From NCBI GenBank assembly GCA_041744575.1, contig JBGTKP010000033.1:169889-233888 (forward strand): 64,000 nucleotides of DNA. Direction: 5' to 3'. The position numbers and the translations under genes were made by a program. The stretch comes from JTS-RE37 sp041744575 (GTDB taxonomy: Bacteria > Bacteroidota > Bacteroidia > Flavobacteriales > Flavobacteriaceae). Position 1 is the first letter of the stretch. Each line of letters opens with the position of its first letter. The notes below the pieces were generated by a model that made no database searches, was not told where the DNA came from, and saw only the letters and a list, made by a program, of their open reading frames with translations. Positions 24,201 through 36,100 of this stretch are shown here, piece after piece.

Positions 24201-27162
24201 TAGCACCTCCTTACCCTATACCGTCACTGCTCAGAATAATGCCGAGCAGGTGTGGACCGTAACGGTCAATATCGAATTGGATACCGAACCACCCACCGTG
24301 ACTTGTCCGGATCCTGTCACCGTTGGCAACGATGCCGGGCAATGTGGTGCGCTGGTAAGCTTTACACTTAGTTTTGAAGATAATCTTGAAGGGGGTATGG
24401 TCACTTCCAGTCCCGCTTCAGGAACGGTATTCGCCGTGGGAGTTACCACGGTAAACGTGACTGCAACGGACGCCGCCGGCAACGAGGCATTCTGTAGTTT
24501 TGACGTCACTGTCAATGACACTGAAGCACCGGTGATAACCTGTCCTGCAGATCAGGAACTTCAGGGGGACATTGCCGGAAGTGCGAGCCTGGCAGATTAT
24601 ACCTCACTTGCCGGGCTGACTGACAACTGTGATACTGGAATGACCGTCGTTCAAACTCCGGTCCCAGGAACCGAAGTTTCAGGTATTGTTCCTGTACAAT
24701 TAGCTACAATGGATACTGCCGGGAACAGTCACAGTTGCGTCTTTGAAGTAACTGTCGTTCCGCAACCGCCAACCCCTTCATTGACAATTACACCTTCGCT
24801 GTTTTCTGTTAGCTTACCACAGGGAGGAACGAGCTCGGTAAATTATGTGGTAGACTCGGATGATGCAAGTTCATTGCCTACTCCTGCAGCAATGACCCTC
24901 ACTGATAACGATACGGGATTGGCGCCTCTTTGGGTGACAACTACCAGCGCTGCCAATCAGGGTACCCCCTATGAACTGGATTTCAACACTGGCGGACTAG
25001 CACCCGGAACATACAGTGGAACCCTTACTGCGGGACCTGTTACAGGCTACAATGACGTCACTGTTCCTATTACACTTGAAATTACTCCGGTGGTAAGTTC
25101 GTTTGCAGTGACCAGTTTTACCCTGGTCAATGCCATCAACGATGAGGATATTCTCACTTTGTTGGATGGAGATGTCATTGATATTACGTCATTGCCAACC
25201 ACCAACCTGAACATCAGGGCCAATACCACCTCCGATGTCCGAAGCGTCGGGATGCAGCTCAGCGGAAGCCTGACCAAATCAGCGACAGAAAATGTCGCGC
25301 CTTTCGCCCTCTACGGGGACAGCAATGGTAATTATGCCGGCACCACTTTTATCATTGGTGGTTATAACCTCGGCGCAACCGCTTATTCCGGTGCGAACCT
25401 TGGAGGCACGGCCGGCACCGCGTTGAATATAAGTTTTCAGTTAACAGATCAGGATCCGGCATGCCTTGGTTTTGCTGTAAGTATAACGGCTTCGAACAAC
25501 CCGACCACATGCAACGGAGCCAACGGAAGCGCCTCTGCGGTGATCCAGGGAGGTAATGCCCCTTACAGTTATCTGTGGGATAATGGCAATACGAATGCAA
25601 CGGTAACCAATCTGAATGCCGGCAGTCATTCAGTTACTGTTACGGATGGCAATGGTTGTTCCTCAACAGCCTCCGTTTCCCTTACCAATCCACCTCTGCC
25701 CCTGGTTACCCTTGGTACCTTTGGCAGTGTCCTGACCACGGATGCACCGGTCACTCTGAGCGGCGGTTCTCCTGCCGGCGGCACGTACAGCGGAAGCGGG
25801 GTCAGCGGGGGATCTTTCAATCCCGCTGTGGCCGGACCCGGAACACATCCAATAACCTATTCTTATACGAATCCTTCAACAGCCTGCACAAATACTGCAG
25901 TAAGTAATATAACTGTAAACAGCCCGACCTCTAATGCCGCATTGGTCATAGTCAACGCAAACACCGATCAACCTTGGTTTGCATTGACAAATGGCCTTCA
26001 GATAGATAAGAACACCATTGGAAACACGCCCTTGGGGGTCATTTTTAATGTGAACCTCAATCCGGGCGGGGTCGTATTTCAACTTAACGGTCCCATTAAC
26101 AAGCGGCAGGCAGAGGGTGCATCCCCACCATACTCCCTATTCGGAGATATAGGGAATAATATACTGGGGCAGGCGTTTCCTGTTGGAAACTATACCCTTA
26201 GTGCGAATCCGCGGAATGGTCCGACCATTGTAGTTAATTTTTCTGTGATCAGCGGACCTCCGGTCAACCAGGCTCCAAATGTCGTGGCTACTGGCAATGC
26301 TGATCCGTCAATACCCTTCAGAATTCAATTCTCGAGTGCCGGGTCTACTGACAATGACGGAGTCATAACTGCTTACAACTGGAATTTTGGTGATGGGTCA
26401 TCATCTACGGATCCCAATCCGGTGCATACGTATGCAACCGGAGGGTCCAAGACTGTGAGCCTAACCCTGACAGATGATGACGGAGAATCAGGCAGTACGA
26501 CAATCAATGTGATTGCCGCCGATCCGAATGACGTGGACCGGGTGGTGAGTTTTGTGCTTATCAATGCCGTTAATGACACTGATATCAGCGAACTGCACAA
26601 TAATGATTTTATCTCCGGAACCGGAATAAATATCAGAGCCAATACCGCGCCAGGCATCGTAGGAAGTGTGCGTATGGTTTTATCAGGTCAGGTGAATAAA
26701 ACCATCATTGAGTCGGTTGCTCCCTATGCACTTTATGGGGACGAACCTGGTCCGCCACCTAATTATAATACCAAAAATTTGCCTAATGGCAATTATAGTC
26801 TGACTGCCACACCATATGCTCTGGCTGGGGCGCAGGGGGCTGCCGGGCAAGCGCTGACCATCAACTTTACGATCGGACCCAATACGGCGTTTGCGAGAGT
26901 GGCACCAAGTCCCTTGAAAATAAGCCCCAACCCTGCAGACAGGGAGGTCACTATGGACTTTATTTCTCCTGTGGCAATGGTGGAAATCGTTATCTATGAT
27001 GTCAGCGGCAGGTTGGTGAAAACCATTAAACCGGATGCCGGGGCACATGTGTCGACTTACCTTATGGAGGTTCAGGACCTGGCCCCTGCTACCTATTTTG
27101 TAAGGGTCCTTGATAATAGTGGCGGTGAGTTTCAACAACCCATGGTTATCAAGCGGAATTGA
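18220..27162 (+). CDS. Giant T9SS-exported cohesin-domain multi-modular adhesin/scaffold
   Basis: 2980 aa. A long basic n-region precedes the signal peptide (hydrophobic FWAFLLCVAAVLPVIGQ, about 33-49). Modules in order: cohesin-like (about 50-187), DUF5011-type Ig (189-277), InlB-type repeat (277-347), malectin (352-523), putative Ig (527-615), two Ig+CBM6-like units (620-1110), Ig (1112-1203), second malectin (1207-1385), Ig, a run of HYR domains (about 1599-2182), BACON-like (2186-2290), a 'LVNA-NIRANT-YALFGD' module (2291-2407), a SprB repeat (2409-2490), a second LVNA-type module, PKD (2684-2772), a third LVNA module, and a T9SS type A sorting domain (2900-2980: SPNPAD...IYDVSGRLV...YFVRVLD). 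It should be exported across the outer membrane and anchored at the surface. It is followed 23 bases later by a dockerin protein gene, its likely partner. No catalytic domain is recognised. Confidence 0.88.
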   Translation: MKNSTMFPYHTGLRPEVSENGCNRIAINRLRAFWAFLLCVAAVLPVIGQTADFVINPSSVTVNTGETFTLTIQVQTTDVVSGGEVHMNFDPAVVQVSDGGVAAAGPLGIPIIAPAYNNVSGSIDYAAGTFSDPPSADFDFLTITMLALAPGTTDLVFTDPPGAAATKLTNTSGNIVDQSTWTSITVTGEDTTPPVITLLGFTTQEVTVGDVYTESGATVIDDVDGDISEFVTINSTAVDTNTPGDYFVTYNAEDFSGNPALEVIRTVRVVPIVVTTYTITATPGPNGTIDPLSAVVSAGGSTTFNILPDPGYEIADVIVNTVSQGPVASYTFTDVQADDAISATFSLDQAFQLCIASGNTDLTAFGRNFVGDPNTIPPTGTGFSRSNGKLYSGYSGPIAGTAAGSPEELFFQKEIYGGQTGTAGENPSYVYAIPVDNGFYQVDLYFSEVFHPSAGGRVFDVLLEGNVILDEYDLVSPIKDGLSTNQTAITRTYTVEVTDGTLNVQIGPASIDNGKLAGLCITASGSNNVHPVSSIGDLSLDALTAAALTLDITDSDPLSIVFNGMPASLSYDPATNQLQGTPLVTDAGTHIINAIISDGLNSPVTEQFVLTITDPNQNYPPVVAAVSDIEVAEGGTATTSVVVTDDNDVFNTTLVLYDKSAGGTNSPITPAIIVPATDYSFTGDGSGNFSFEWLTGPDDGRSYLARVTTNDGVNPAVSIDFNVHVALPVIGNTQARMFSKPLPWYGGGPVAPFTVAIETSPSKNIGYIESGEFVEYVINVPSPGSYEVEFFAGKGNGGVVTVTLSEENGGAFSPIGSFGAIQTDWQVYAPYTFDVEFANTGIQTLRLDFSGSGGVNIRDFNFVPSADNPPAITSIDDIEVDEGEIVSVDIQVTDDFNPAATIVLYDKSATGGTNSPFIPATAISGYSFTDNGSGSYTLLWNTAIGDGRSYEARVTANDGTNPPVTETFTINVAQDIPDAIFARTFSNPLPWYGASPVSPFTVSIENAGNIGYIDPNDFTEYLIDVPAAGLYTLRVNASNGSGGANVLTISEENGGGFTPLETVTVNNNGWGSYADYTGEITFSNPGLQTLRFDYSGGMNITEFELIPSSENATPVVTITSPAGGTGIEEGIAAFITATAIDNEEGDISAALVWNSSLDGNFGTGGSVSTAGLSVGTHVITASVTDNDPTEPKTASASITIYIGTPAPDCDMVFRVNAGGTYYLSATGNFEGDQSAANAGGEAQNGTPSSYVNTSLPANDTTFGSTAPLISNTTGYPDYLFQTERWSSAVVPDNMQWAFPTGNGTFTVDVLFNENWTGESANPRVFDMNIEGNTELDNYRPSVNGSEINIAKVESFTITVTDGVMNIDFIAVSQNPAVKGFSICAVPVNAPPMVSILTPSEDDVVTRGAAVTISGTASDPEDGDISASINWTSSDPLFIPTPVSGTGAAITAQFYTPGPQTLMATVTDSGLLSGSSTITVNVSGPAISFTAPSEAQVLNSTTVDVTVSPTDVFFSNDERFHFYINPPDPDNPDFEKRISTASTTVTFDELSGLLASDNAGNGIVTGQNTLVVVVADQSATEFTNPEARAVVNFTVDLPDNEPPTVICPADIALNNDAGNCNAEVSITDPTATDNVSTTFIYSGIRMDGLLLSDPYPVGETTIVWTAEDEAGNVSLSCDQLVTIADTEAPLAACQDFTLELNSDGLATLSPSDINGGSTDNCEIDTYSADKTSFGIADIGLNTVTLTVTDIHGISSTCTATVNVTDGVAPEAVCTDIEVALDENGVATIVAGDLDGGSSDASGIAEFSASQTSFSCADLGENSVMLTVTDSNGNSSSCSATVTVVDTLGPVITCNPDISVTSSNGNPVVITIDFPTATDNCDPSPTVTAIRSDNASLTLSEPFEVGTTQIQWTALDSQGNPSVCVQDITVNYTPSTGNDIVSFDVPGQIGNETIDTTEKTVVLLVAAGTDVTTLIPTIGISPDATINPISGTPRDFSTSLPYTVTAQNNAEQVWTVTVNIELDTEPPTVTCPDPVTVGNDAGQCGALVSFTLSFEDNLEGGMVTSSPASGTVFAVGVTTVNVTATDAAGNEAFCSFDVTVNDTEAPVITCPADQELQGDIAGSASLADYTSLAGLTDNCDTGMTVVQTPVPGTEVSGIVPVQLATMDTAGNSHSCVFEVTVVPQPPTPSLTITPSLFSVSLPQGGTSSVNYVVDSDDASSLPTPAAMTLTDNDTGLAPLWVTTTSAANQGTPYELDFNTGGLAPGTYSGTLTAGPVTGYNDVTVPITLEITPVVSSFAVTSFTLVNAINDEDILTLLDGDVIDITSLPTTNLNIRANTTSDVRSVGMQLSGSLTKSATENVAPFALYGDSNGNYAGTTFIIGGYNLGATAYSGANLGGTAGTALNISFQLTDQDPACLGFAVSITASNNPTTCNGANGSASAVIQGGNAPYSYLWDNGNTNATVTNLNAGSHSVTVTDGNGCSSTASVSLTNPPLPLVTLGTFGSVLTTDAPVTLSGGSPAGGTYSGSGVSGGSFNPAVAGPGTHPITYSYTNPSTACTNTAVSNITVNSPTSNAALVIVNANTDQPWFALTNGLQIDKNTIGNTPLGVIFNVNLNPGGVVFQLNGPINKRQAEGASPPYSLFGDIGNNILGQAFPVGNYTLSANPRNGPTIVVNFSVISGPPVNQAPNVVATGNADPSIPFRIQFSSAGSTDNDGVITAYNWNFGDGSSSTDPNPVHTYATGGSKTVSLTLTDDDGESGSTTINVIAADPNDVDRVVSFVLINAVNDTDISELHNNDFISGTGINIRANTAPGIVGSVRMVLSGQVNKTIIESVAPYALYGDEPGPPPNYNTKNLPNGNYSLTATPYALAGAQGAAGQALTINFTIGPNTAFARVAPSPLKISPNPADREVTMDFISPVAMVEIVIYDVSGRLVKTIKPDAGAHVSTYLMEVQDLAPATYFVRVLDNSGGEFQQPMVIKRN
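20077..21549 (+). repeat. Two tandem Ig + CBM6-like units inside the cohesin giant
   Basis: Units 20077-20823 and 20824-21549, about 249 codons each. Each has an Ig-like part (SDIEVAEGG / DDIEVDEGE, LYDKSA-GGTNSP, GRSY-ARVT-NDG) followed by a CBM6-like part (FS-PLPWYG, IGYI, FVEYVINVP / FTEYLIDVP, LSEENGG, GIQTLRLDFSG / GLQTLRFDYSG). Clear internal duplication at the protein level. Confidence 0.8.
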
Positions 27163-27185
27163 CTTCTTTCACCTGGCTTAAAAAA

Positions 27186-30100
27186 ATGAAAATGAAAAAG
27201 ATATTTTTAAAGGAAATTTGGAATTTGATCACGGCCTTTAGGACGTTTAGTTCGACGAGCAGGCTGCTCATTTTTCCGTTGGCCTTCCTGGTCTTATATG
27301 GGATGCGTCTCGAGGCCCAATCGTTTAGCCAAAGCAGCCTGGATTTAGGGGCCGGCGGGATCGGGCCGGCAACATCCCTCATGTTCGGACCTGACGGCAG
27401 ATTATATGTCCTTCAATTGAACGGAACCATTAATATTTATACCGTTCAGCGGGACGGGATCAATGATTATACAAGCATTGCCAGTGAAGTATTACTTCTG
27501 GTAAAAAACATTCCAAACCACAATGACGACGGAACTTCCAATGGAGGCAATAATCGTGAAGCCACAGGGATCACCCTGGCAGGAACGGCAGCTAATCCTG
27601 TAATGTATGTAACATCAAGTGATTCCCGTGTCGGAGGCCCAGGGGGCGATCTCAACCTGGACACCAATTCCGGTGTTATTACCAGAATCACCTGGAACGG
27701 TTCTGCCTGGATTGCAGTGGACATCGTTCGCGGACTTCCCAGGTCAGAAGAAAACCATGCGACCAACGGACTCGAATTTGTTGTGATCAATGGCACCGAT
27801 TTCCTCATCGTATCTGAAGGGGGTCATACCAATGCCGGATCACCCTCTGATAACTTTGCCTGGACCACGGAATACGCCCTCTCGGCTGCCATGCTCTCCA
27901 TTAACCTGACCATGCTGGAGGCTATGCCTATTCTGAATGACGGCGTTCGGGATTTTATCTATGATATTCCCACGCTGGATGATCCCACCCGCGAAAATGT
28001 TTCAGGTTCCGGATCTCCGGCATCTGAAGATCCAGACGATGCCGGTTATTCTTCAATCGACGTCGGCGATCCATGGGGCGGCAATGACGGCCTGAACCAG
28101 GCGATGCTTATCATCGATGGCCCTGTTCAGATTTTCTCTCCCGGATACAGGAATACTTATGATCTGGTGATAACACAGGATGGAAAGGTTTATAACACAG
28201 ATAACGGAGCGAATGGTGGATGGGGCGGACTTCCGGTTAATGAAGGGGTGGATGGAACAGTGACCAATGGTTACATAAGTAGCGAACCTGGAAGTACAAG
28301 TGCCGTTGGAGGAGAACAAGTCAATAATGTGGATCACCTGACCCTTATTACCACCAATATTCAGACCTATGAATTTGGTAGTTTTTATGGGGGGCATCCC
28401 GCGCCTATCAGAGCCAATCCTGCCGGGGCCGGTTTATTTACTAATCCTACGGCAAATGCCATAAATGGAAACGAAGTCTTTCGAACCCTGATGTACGACC
28501 CCAATGGGTCCAGACCTGGATCTACCAATAATGCTGCTATCGCCTTGCCGGCAAACTGGCCGGCTGTGCCCCTCAGCCTTGCCAATCCTGTTGAAGGGGA
28601 TTGGAGGGGTCCGGGCATCAGTAATCCGGATGGTCCGAATGACGTGCTCACCACCGTATGGGGAACCAATACAAATGGTATCGATGAGTATACAGCCTCC
28701 AATTTCGCGGGTGCCATGCAAGGGGATCTTATTGCGGGGTTCAGCAGTGAAGCGCTCAGAAGGGTGCAATTGAATCCTGACGGCAGCCTTGAAACCCTCA
28801 CAAACGTTTTTCTTTCAAACCTGGGTGGAAATCCATTGGGTATTACCTGTAACAGCGATTCGGATCCCTTTCCCGGTACCATTTGGGTAGCTACCCAAAG
28901 CGGGGCGGTAAAGGTGTTCGAACCACAGGATTTTGTAATCTGCATTTTACCGGGAGAAGCCGGTTATGATCCTAATGGGGACAATGACAGTGATGGTTAT
29001 ACGAACCAGGATGAGATAGACAACATGCTCCCCGATCAAACCGTAGAGGAGGTGATTTGCAACGGGGGCAACCAGCCCAATGATTTTGATAAGGAAGTTT
29101 CGGGTATCAGAGTTTCGGATCTAAATGATCCGGATGATGACGCAGACGGTATTCCAGATGCCAATGATCCGTTTCAGATCGGTGACCCCCTTGATAATGG
29201 CAGTGATGCTTTCAGTTTACCGGTTCTGAATGAGTTATTTTCAGGAAATCCAGCACTTAAAGGATATTTGGGGCTGGGCTTTACGGGCTTAATGAATAAT
29301 GGGGCCGCAAATCCCAACTGGCTTCTATGGCTTGACAGGCGAGATGATCCCTCCGATCCTAATACCAATGATATTCTTGGAGGGGCTGTCGGGGCCATGA
29401 CCATGCAGATGACCGCCGGCACCGCCCTGGGGGCTGAAAATACACAGGAAAAGGGTTTTCAATACGGGGTGAATGTTGATCAAACCACTGGCGGTTTTAC
29501 CGTCGAAAGCCGGCTAATCAGTCTTTCAGACGCTTTACAACTCTATCATCCGGCTTCCCCTGCCAATGGGGAGCTGGGTATTTTTATGGGGGATGGCTCC
29601 CAGGCCAACTATATTAAAATGGTCATCAGCAAAACCGGGATCACCGCAGTCCAGGAGATCAACAACGTCGCGCAAACCCCGCTAAGTACGGCCATTCCAT
29701 CAGGGAACCGGCCTCAGGATCAGGTGCTTTTATACTTCATAGTCAATCCGGTGACCGGCATTATCACGCTGCAATATCAGTTTGATGAACAGCCGGCCGT
29801 AATCCTTGGAACAATTACAGCCGAAGGGTCCATCCTGAATGCCATTCAGAACAGCGGAACTTCCCTGGCGGTAGGACTCACAGGATCCTCAAATGCCGCC
29901 GGAGAGGAGGTAGAAGGTACCTGGGATTATTTATTTGTACAGGGAAGCCAACCCACTATCGAACAGGAGATTCCCGATCTCAGCCAGCTTTCCGGGGCCT
30001 CTCCCACTTCCTTTAACCTAGATGAGTATTTTAGTGATGACGGGGGAGATTCAGGTCTCACCTATTCCATTGTAACCAATTCAAATCCGGCCATCAGCGC

Positions 30101-33100
30101 GATTGTAGAAGAAAATTTCCTGAATCTGCAATTCCCTGCAAGTCCGGCCAGCAGTAACATTACTGTGAGGGCGACCGATGAGGTGTCATTGTTCATCGAG
30201 CAGACATTTAACGTATCCGTCAGCGATGAGGCTGTACCACTTATTCGTATCCGGGCGAATGGAGCAACCATTTCTGCCACAGATGCGCCTAATCCGGACT
30301 GGATAGGAATCACCGGAGCCAATGCCCAGAGTGGCTCCTTTAACGGAATTGATTATGCTGTGAATACCGGAACTCTGTCTACACAGAATACCGCTAACAG
30401 ACATAGTTCATTACCTGTCTATGTGCCTCAGGCCATTTTTGCCAATGAGAGATATGATGTCACAACCGCTCCCGAAATGGCATGGACATTTGAGCTTCCT
30501 AATGGCCCTTATGTGGTCCGGCTCTATATGGGCAATGGCTTTGCTGGCACTTCCAGCCCGGGACAAAGGGTATTTGACATTTCTATAGAAGGAGCCATAG
30601 TTGAAAACGACCTGGATCTTGTGAGCACCTTTGGCCATCAGTTTGGAGGAATGCTGGAGTATCCTGTCAACCTGACGGATAATGTCCTTAATATCCTGTT
30701 CAGCCATGTAGTGGAAAATCCACTTATCAACGGGATTGAAATCTTAGGTAACGGCAGTACCATTCATCCTCCGATCAGTGTAGCCCCAATTGCCAGTCAA
30801 TCGCATCAGGAGGGTGACCTCGTCAACCTCACCGTAAATGCCTCCGGCGGAGATCCGAATGAAAATTTCAGTTTTAGTGCCTCCGGGCTGCCAAACGGTT
30901 TACAGATTGAACCCACAACCGGGCTCATCTTCGGTACCCTTGCGTCCGGCAGTTCAGGGGCCAGTCCTTACAATACATCCGTAACAGTAAGCAAGCCATC
31001 AGACGCCCCTGTGATCCTCAATTTTAACTGGAATGTTCTGGACCCGGCTGTTTCGGGGGGAATTCTTTATAGAGTGAATGCGGGCGGGCAACTCACGGCA
31101 TCCAATGACAGTGCTCCCATCTCCTGGTCTGAAGACCAGGCGAGCAGTGGTGCCAATGGAACCGCCGGCAATGGAACACCTTCACTTTATGTAAACAGTG
31201 GAACCGAAGATGCGACCTTTGGAGCAGCACTACCGGGCAGTTTTACGAACAACACAGGTTATCCAAACAGTTTGTTCGCAACCGAACGCTACAATACCCT
31301 GGCCGTTCCGAACAATATGCAATGGAATTTTCCTGTCAGTAACGGTACCTATACAGTGAACCTTATTTTCGCGGAAATCTGGACCGGAGCACAGACCGCG
31401 GGAATCCGTGTCTTTGATGTCATGATTGAAGGTCAGGAGCTACTTACGGATTTTGATCAAACGGCGGCCTATGGATGGGCTACGGCAGGTGTTGAGAGTT
31501 TTGATATTATAGTTACGGATGGGAATTTGGACATTGATTTTATACAGGGTGTTCAAAATCCCAGTATCAAAGCGATAGAAATTCGTTCGGCGACGCCCAC
31601 GGTCGCCGACCAGTGGACAAATATCACGAATGTTACCGAGCATATTCCCCGGCATGAGAATTCCTTTGTTCAGGCCGGAAATAAATTTTACCTCTTCGGT
31701 GGGAGGGAGAGCGCCGATGTGACAGAGATATACGATTACAATAGCAACACATGGACAGCCGCTGCTTCTACGGCGCCATTTGAATTCAACCACTTTCAGG
31801 CGGTGCAATATCAGGGACTGATCTGGGTCATCGGTGCATTTAAGGATAATGATTCCCCAGAAAATCCTGCCGATAACATCTATGTATACAACCCGGCCAC
31901 GGATGTTTGGATACAAGGACCTGCAGTACCAGTGCTACGGAAAAGAGGTTCCGCGGGGCTGGTGGTTTACAATAATAAGTTTTACGTCATTGCCGGAAAT
32001 ACAACAGGACATGCCGGAGGATATATTCCCTGGTTTGATGAGTTTGATCCGGCAACAGGAACATGGACTCCACTTACGGATGCCCCCAGGGCCAGGGATC
32101 ACTTCCATGCCGCCGTGGTAGGCAATAAACTTTATGTATTAGGGGGAAGATTGTCCGGAGGCCCTGGAGGCACATTCGCTCCTCTGATCCCTCAGGTGGA
32201 TGTTTACGATTTCGGAACAAATTCCTGGTCTACCCTTCCCGCAGGAAGTAACCTTCCCACCCCGAGGGCCGCATCGTCTACGGTTACTTTTCAGGGTAAA
32301 GTGGTCGTTATTGGAGGAGAAGGGAATGGGCAGGCATACACCAATACAGATGCCCTTGATGTATCAACCGGATCATGGACATCACTGGATCCCCTGAATA
32401 ATCCAAGGCATGGAACTCAGGGCATCGTGTCCGGGAATGGCATCTGGACCACCTCAGGTTCGCCCAATCAGGGGGGAGGCAATCAAAATAAAATGGAAGT
32501 TTATGGAATGGATAATCCCGGGGGAAGTACCCTGGTAGCAGGTACGCTTTCTATTCCGGGACCGCTGAGTATTCCGGCTGGTTCCACTGAGCAGCTCACC
32601 ATCAGCAATTCAGGAGGAAACCAGGGAATTTTTGTTTCAGATATTGCCATTAATGGCAGCGGTGCCTCTAATTTTACAGTGGTCAGTGCAACGAGTTTTC
32701 TCATTCCTTCAGGAGGCAGCAGTATTGTGCAGATTCAGCATACAGGCTCCTCAGAGGGAGATGTAGCATCCCTTGTTTTTGAATCCGGAAGTGGAGGCGT
32801 TGGCAGCCTTAATGTTACTAGCGGACCTGAGTCATCTGACGTTCTATACAGGGTAAATGCCGGTGGACCACTCGTCGCAGCGACGGAAGCTGAAACTCCG
32901 GACTGGGATACGGATCAGGGTTCCTTCGGTACCGCCGGAAATTCTCCATACCTCATCAATTCTACGAGCGACGGTGGAGTTTTTGATCAGAGCTCGGCAT
33001 CTGCCTATCAGGGTGCGATCAATATGAGCCATCCATCCTTACCTCCCGGAACTCCGGCAAGTATTTTTACTACCGAACGATTTGATGCCGTGGAAGCGCC

Positions 33101-36100
33101 AGAAATGCTATGGCAATTCCCGGTGCCGGTAAATACAGCAGTTGAAATCAGATTATATTTCGCAGAATTATTTAATGAGATAGATGCAGCCGGCCAACGT
33201 GTATTTGATGTTTCTCTTGAAGGTACGGTTCCAGTAGGCTTCAATGATATCGATCCCTTTGGTACAGCCGGCGCGCTAGGGGCCTTTATGGTATCTCACC
33301 GTGCAACCATCACCGACGGTACCCTCGACCTGCAATTTATTCACGGGACGGAAAACCCTGCCCTGAAAGCCATAGAAATAGTGGATGTTTCTGAAACTTC
33401 ATCCGGTATCGCCCCGGTGGTTACTAATCCCGGAGTGCAGGTAAGTGTGGACGGAGATGCGGTAAATTTACAAATCCTAGCAAGTGATACAAATTCCGAC
33501 CCATGTGGTCCGCTCACCTACGAAGCACTCAATCTACCGCCCAATCTGAGTATCAATCCGGCAACAGGCATGATTAGCGGAACACTTACGGCAGGCTCAG
33601 GGACAGGTGGTTCCGGCGCCTTTATAGAAGATGATGGCCTGGTTGTTATGCAGGCCGAAACCGATTTTGCCGATTTATCCGGGGGTTGGAATTTCACAAC
33701 TGTCGGGGGGGATAATTTTCTGTCTGCCACAGGGGATCATTTTAGTGTTCCCGACGGACAGACGGTCGTAAAAAATATTCAGATCTCTACGCCAGGTGTT
33801 TACCGGTTCCATATTAAATCCGATATCACCGGTACGGTGACAACAGATGAGAATGATACCTGGTTTAAAATAGAGAATACGCCAGACGTGCATTTCTTTA
33901 CGGTTCAGGGAGGGGCACTGGAAAATACCCAGCAGTTCCTGAATGAATTGGGCAATCCTGCAAGTACTACAAGAATTTTGCATTATCCTGCCGGAAATGC
34001 ACAGGGGAGATCTAATTTTGGAAGTGAAAACCCTGGTTCACAAGGCTATTTCAAGGTATATAGAAGTGGTGCCGGGGGTAACAAGTGGTCTACATTTACG
34101 ATTGACAACAGAAGTTATCCTATATACGCCTATTTCCCTAATCCAGGCACTTTCGCGCTGTCTATGTCCGAAAGATCCGCGGGGCATAAGATAGATAAGA
34201 TGGCACTTGTTCACATTGATGAAAGATTTACAGGAGTGAACCAGGCCCTGCTCAATGGTTATAGTGAATCGACCCAGGGCGCAGGCAACAGTCCGGGTGC
34301 GTCGGCAAACAGTCCTTATAACATTACTGTAAGTGTGACGAATGCCTGCGAACCCCCTTTGACCACTGATGTGGCATTTAGCTGGAATGTAACAGCAACG
34401 CAGGCGGGAATCGCACCGTTGGTTACCAATCCCGGGGCTCAGTCGGGAGTTGACGGGGAATCGGTCTCACTGCAGGTTATTGCCAGCGATGGCAATCCTG
34501 ATCCCTGTGGTCCCCTTACCTATGAAGCGCTGGATCTTCCTCCTAGTCTGAGCATCAACCCGGGGACGGGTCTGATAAGCGGTACCCTGTTGTCAGGCAC
34601 GGGCGGCGGAACAGCCGGCGCCTTCATTGAAGAGGACGGGCTTGTTCTTATGGAGGCCGAGACGGATTTTACAGAAAGCCCCGGTGGATGGAACAGTACC
34701 ATTGAGGGAGGTGTGAATTTTCTTTCTGCATCGAGTAATCATTTCAGTACACCGAACGGACAAACGGTACTAAAAAGCGTTCAGATCTCCACCCCAGGTG
34801 TTTATCGTTTTCACATTAAATCCAATATCACTGGCACCGTTACTACGGATGAAAATGATAGCTGGTTCAAAATCGACAATACCCCCGATGTCCATTTCTT
34901 TGCTGTACAGGGCGGAGCCCTTACCGGCACCCAGCAGTTCCTGAATGAACTGGGCAATCCGGCTAGTACCACAAAGATCCTCCACTATCCGGCAGGTAAT
35001 GCCCAGGGGCGATCTAATTTCGGTAGTGAGAACCCGGGTAGTCAGGGATATTTTAAGGTCTTCCGAACAGGCGGCGGGGGTAATAAATGGTCAACTTTTA
35101 CAATTGACAACAACAGTTTCCCTATCTATGCTTATTTTCCAAATGCAGGGACTTTTACCCTGTCTATGACAGAACGTTCCGCGGGACATAAGGTTGATAA
35201 GATTGCGCTTGTCCACATTGATGAGCGCTTTATTGATGTCAATCAGACGCTCCTGAACGGATATAGTGAATCGACTCAGGCTGGTGGAAATACCCCCGGA
35301 GCCTCATCCGGCAGTCCTTACAACATTACAGTTAATGTAACAGATGCCTGCGCCCCGGCACTTACCAGCCAGGTTTCATTTACATGGAATGTTACTTCCA
35401 GCCCGGTTGGTAACCCGTCTGCTTCTATACAGATCACTCCCGGTGAAACCCTGACCGCTTCAACATTTGGGAATAATTCGTTCATTATTACCAATACAGG
35501 GGACGATAATATCGTCAATGTTACTCTCAATACGATTACCGGTCATATGATGGATGTGGTTTTTGATCCAGTTGGTACTGCGGGTGATTCGGTTGCCAAA
35601 TGTCTGACAAACGGCAATGGAAATTCGCCGGCCCAGGTAGGTCTTACGGTAACTGCAAACGGCTCAGGTACAGCCAATTGTGCTACCGTTTTTGAATTGC
35701 CTCACAATGGTCTTAACAATCAGGAAGGTTATGATGCCTTATCACTGGATTTTACAGATTTCAACCCTGCAGAATCTTTTGTTTTCGGTGTGGATATGGA
35801 CCCCACCTCTATCAAAGGGGACCTAACTTCCGGAGATGCCGGATCCATATCAGGGTTTGAACTGATTGGTTCCACGATTTCAGTAACCTTTGCCAGTGGT
35901 GCTATCTATACAACAAGTCTTTATGACGAAGGATCATTGGGAGGATCAGATGCGATTATTAGTAGCGCAAGCAACGCATTGGTTAGCCCGACGATTACTG
36001 TTGACGGATCTGCGGCTTCGAGGTTGGTAACTGTAGCCAACCAGACAGTTCAGATCAATGGACAGCCAAATGCTTCGGTGAGCTTGTTACGCGTGGATGG

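Noticed and set aside
23015..24765. HYR repeats considered as a DNA tandem-repeat or CRISPR-like array
   Set aside because: The repetition is at protein-domain level with diverged DNA; there are no identical short repeats with spacers.
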